Shown: in pieces, positions 62,628 through 64,000 of the stretch | How the letters are laid out: each line of letters begins with the position of its first letter | Numbering within the stretch: position 1 is the first letter of the stretch | Assembly (NCBI GenBank): GCA_020638095.1 | Contig: JACKJF010000003.1 | Location: 558,001-622,000, forward strand | Direction of reading: 5' to 3' | Source: Hyphomicrobiaceae bacterium | GTDB taxonomy: Bacteria; Pseudomonadota; Alphaproteobacteria; Rhizobiales; Devosiaceae | Length of the DNA stretch: 64,000 nt | Notes under the pieces: model-generated | Seen by the model: only the letters and a program-made list of their open reading frames with translations | Told to the model about the DNA's origin: nothing | The model's database searches: none | Program-made: the position numbers and the translations under genes

Positions 62628-63455
62628 TCAGCCCTGGCCGCCCTCGGCGAAGTAATTGACGATTTCCGCCGCGTAGAGGCCGGCAAATTCGTAGCAGAAG
62701 GTCAGCTGCCGGTCCTCGGGGCTCCAGAAGGCGTTTTCCTCGCCGCAATTGGTCGCGACCATTCTGATCCCGTCGTCGAGCTTGACATAGGTGCTGACGA
62801 GATTGGCAACCGTTTCGAGCACCTGGGCCTCCCGCAGCAGGCCGGCCCAGGCCTCGTTCTCCGGCGATGGCGGGTCATAGCTGATGTCGAAGCGGGTAGG
62901 CGTCTGCCCCTCGCCAAGCTCGGCATCGGCCAGAACCGCCTCCCAGCTGTCGGCCGCCTGCTGGTATTCGTCGGCGCAACGGTCGCGCCTTTCGGCGGGA
63001 AACTCGATCTCGTCGGCAAACTCGGCGAAATAGTCGGGCGCAGCGCCGGTCGCCATGCAGACGATCGTATAGGCGCGCTGGTCGTTGAGCGAATGCTCGT
63101 CCATCAGGTCGCTGTCGGTGATGTCCTGGCCGTTCTGCATCAGGAACCAGCCGCCCGCCGCATCCATGATCGCCTGGTCGAATTCGTCCGTGTCCGATTC
63201 GAGCATGATCACCGAGGCGAGATTGTCGACCGCATCCTCTTCCTTGCCGAGCACCGGCAGGCCGAGTTCGGAAATCAGCATGTGCCCCGCCTCGTGCATG
63301 GTGATGTAAAGGGCATTGTCGACCACGAATTGCCGCGCCTCCGCCATCTGCTCGTCGCTGAGCTGGCTCGCATCGGCCTGCGCCAGGGCCGGCCCGGCCG
63401 CGGCCATGGCGCTACACACCAAGGCGCATCGCGTCAGATTGCGGATGAATGTCAT
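62628..63455 (-). CDS. DUF4344-type putative metallopeptidase
   Basis: A 275-residue protein with a Sec signal (MTFIRNLTRCALVCSAMAAAGPALA, cut near residue 25). An HExxH motif, ITMHEAGHMLISELGLPVLGKEEDAVDNLA, near residue 52, is the DUF4344 signature. Later cysteine pairs (for example TNCGEENAF and LTFCYEFAG) suggest a disulfide-stabilised periplasmic protein. The gluzincin-like motif implies zinc, but protease activity is not shown. The ATG at 63455 is preceded by a G-rich ribosome-binding site; the frame is open about 19 codons upstream. Confidence 0.85.
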   Translation of the reverse strand: MTFIRNLTRCALVCSAMAAAGPALAQADASQLSDEQMAEARQFVVDNALYITMHEAGHMLISELGLPVLGKEEDAVDNLASVIMLESDTDEFDQAIMDAAGGWFLMQNGQDITDSDLMDEHSLNDQRAYTIVCMATGAAPDYFAEFADEIEFPAERRDRCADEYQQAADSWEAVLADAELGEGQTPTRFDISYDPPSPENEAWAGLLREAQVLETVANLVSTYVKLDDGIRMVATNCGEENAFWSPEDRQLTFCYEFAGLYAAEIVNYFAEGGQG

Positions 63456-64000
63456 TTGTCCCCCCCCAAGGATTGTGCGAGGCACATATTCGCAGAATTC
63501 GAATGGCCGCAAAAGCGGGATTCAGCCGGCGCACATCGGTCCGTCCTTGCGCCGCCCAGGCCATGGCCCCGGAACTGCAGGATGGGTCGGTGATTCGAAT
63601 TCTGTTTCTATCTCAGTCGAATACCCCATCTGGATGATCGACAGGCAAGCGTTGGCGGCGTCATCCTTTGGCCGGCGCTCCTCCCTGAGAGCGAGTGAGG
63701 ACGCCCGGGAGCCGCCGCCCCGCCGGCGCTCCCGCAGGCGAATTCTTGAGTTCAGGACGCGGTAGACCCTGAACCCGTGCCGGTTGTTCCCGAATATGGG
63801 TGCGCCGGCACGGTCGCCTTGCGCGCAACCTGCCAAATCTCCTCCCCGCGCGGCGATTTGCCCCCGCCGAAAGCCTTGCGCAAGCGGTTCAAATGCTTGC
63901 CAAAACCTTAGCAAGTGTGGTTAACCAAGTCTGAACAATCCGCTTGGCGTGCGCGCCGGGCTGTTTAGGGTGCGCCTCGAAGCCGGACCAGAGCCGGCAA
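63456..64000. other. Right-edge intergenic region
   Basis: No protein-like frame on either strand was convincing. A perfect 9-bp inverted repeat (CCGTGCCGG / CCGGCACGG, 63775-63813, 21-base loop) could form a stem in a transcript. Past 63900 the sequence becomes AT-richer (GTTAACC near 63920), which could be a promoter region for a gene beyond the edge. Confidence 0.4.

Noticed and set aside
61860..63593. Long forward frame opposite two secreted proteins (577 codons)
   Set aside because: No homology-like features, and it runs over the gap between two reverse genes that have clear signal peptides.
63522..63914. Reverse frame at the right edge (130 codons)
   Set aside because: Arg/Gly-rich product without domain, signal or ribosome-binding site; overlaps an inverted repeat.

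Overview
The window reads as chromosomal DNA of a GC-rich alphaproteobacterium of the order Hyphomicrobiales. The evidence is protein content and gene order: mutS-glnD-murJ, a phoH-ybeY-corC-lnt-metK-trmB run, rimP-nusA-ylxR-infB-rbfA-truB, and an Nfu_N/NifU fusion protein. A family such as Devosiaceae is possible but is a guess. Nearly all the sequence is core housekeeping DNA, with small accessory insertions between blocks.

Layout: 1-6.0 kb is a pentose catabolism cluster (end of a LacI-type regulator, a palindromic operator, xylB-xylA, a GH43 beta-xylosidase, a sugar-nucleotide-type epimerase). 6.1-14.2 kb holds mutS, glnD, murJ and trpS. 14.3-26.1 kb holds a stress protein, an Nfu protein, tsaB-rimI, plsC, a ParDE-like toxin-antitoxin pair with its own palindrome, then miaB-phoH-ybeY-corC-lnt, a palindrome and metK, and trmB. 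26.2-29.6 kb is accessory: an RTX lipase, a ketopantoate reductase-like protein and an alpha/beta hydrolase. 29.6-37.4 kb is the translation/transcription operon rimP-nusA-ylxR-infB-(secreted protein)-rbfA-truB, headed by a promoter and an attenuator-like hairpin. gyrB follows.

The most notable structure lies at 40,006-41,746. It is a 1741-bp element with TGT...ACA ends, a 5-bp target duplication (TTCAG), three ATAAGTTG-like sites inside each end, and a single full-length gene: an AAA ATPase with a C-terminal winged-helix-like region. There is no transposase. It looks like a non-autonomous, trans-mobilised unit of the Tn7/Mu/IS21/IS481 (rve-type DDE) kind carrying an orphan ATPase.

From 41.8 kb on: a TetR-controlled membrane/methyltransferase operon with a perfect palindromic operator; a class A penicillin-binding protein and an APC permease; an ArsR-AHSA1 pair whose operator overlaps a probably leaderless start; a cupin protein; tRNA-Arg(CCG); a three-gene ABC exporter operon (ATPase, FtsX-like permease, HlyD adaptor); a secreted RTX protein; a 1-Cys peroxiredoxin divergent from a LuxR-type regulator; and polA. 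About 1 kb of dispersed palindromic repeats then precedes two secreted proteins, one a triple Cys-rich repeat protein and one a DUF4344-type HExxH protein.

No CRISPR array, rRNA, integrase or phage genes were seen. Calls rest on motif recognition by eye; no database search was run.
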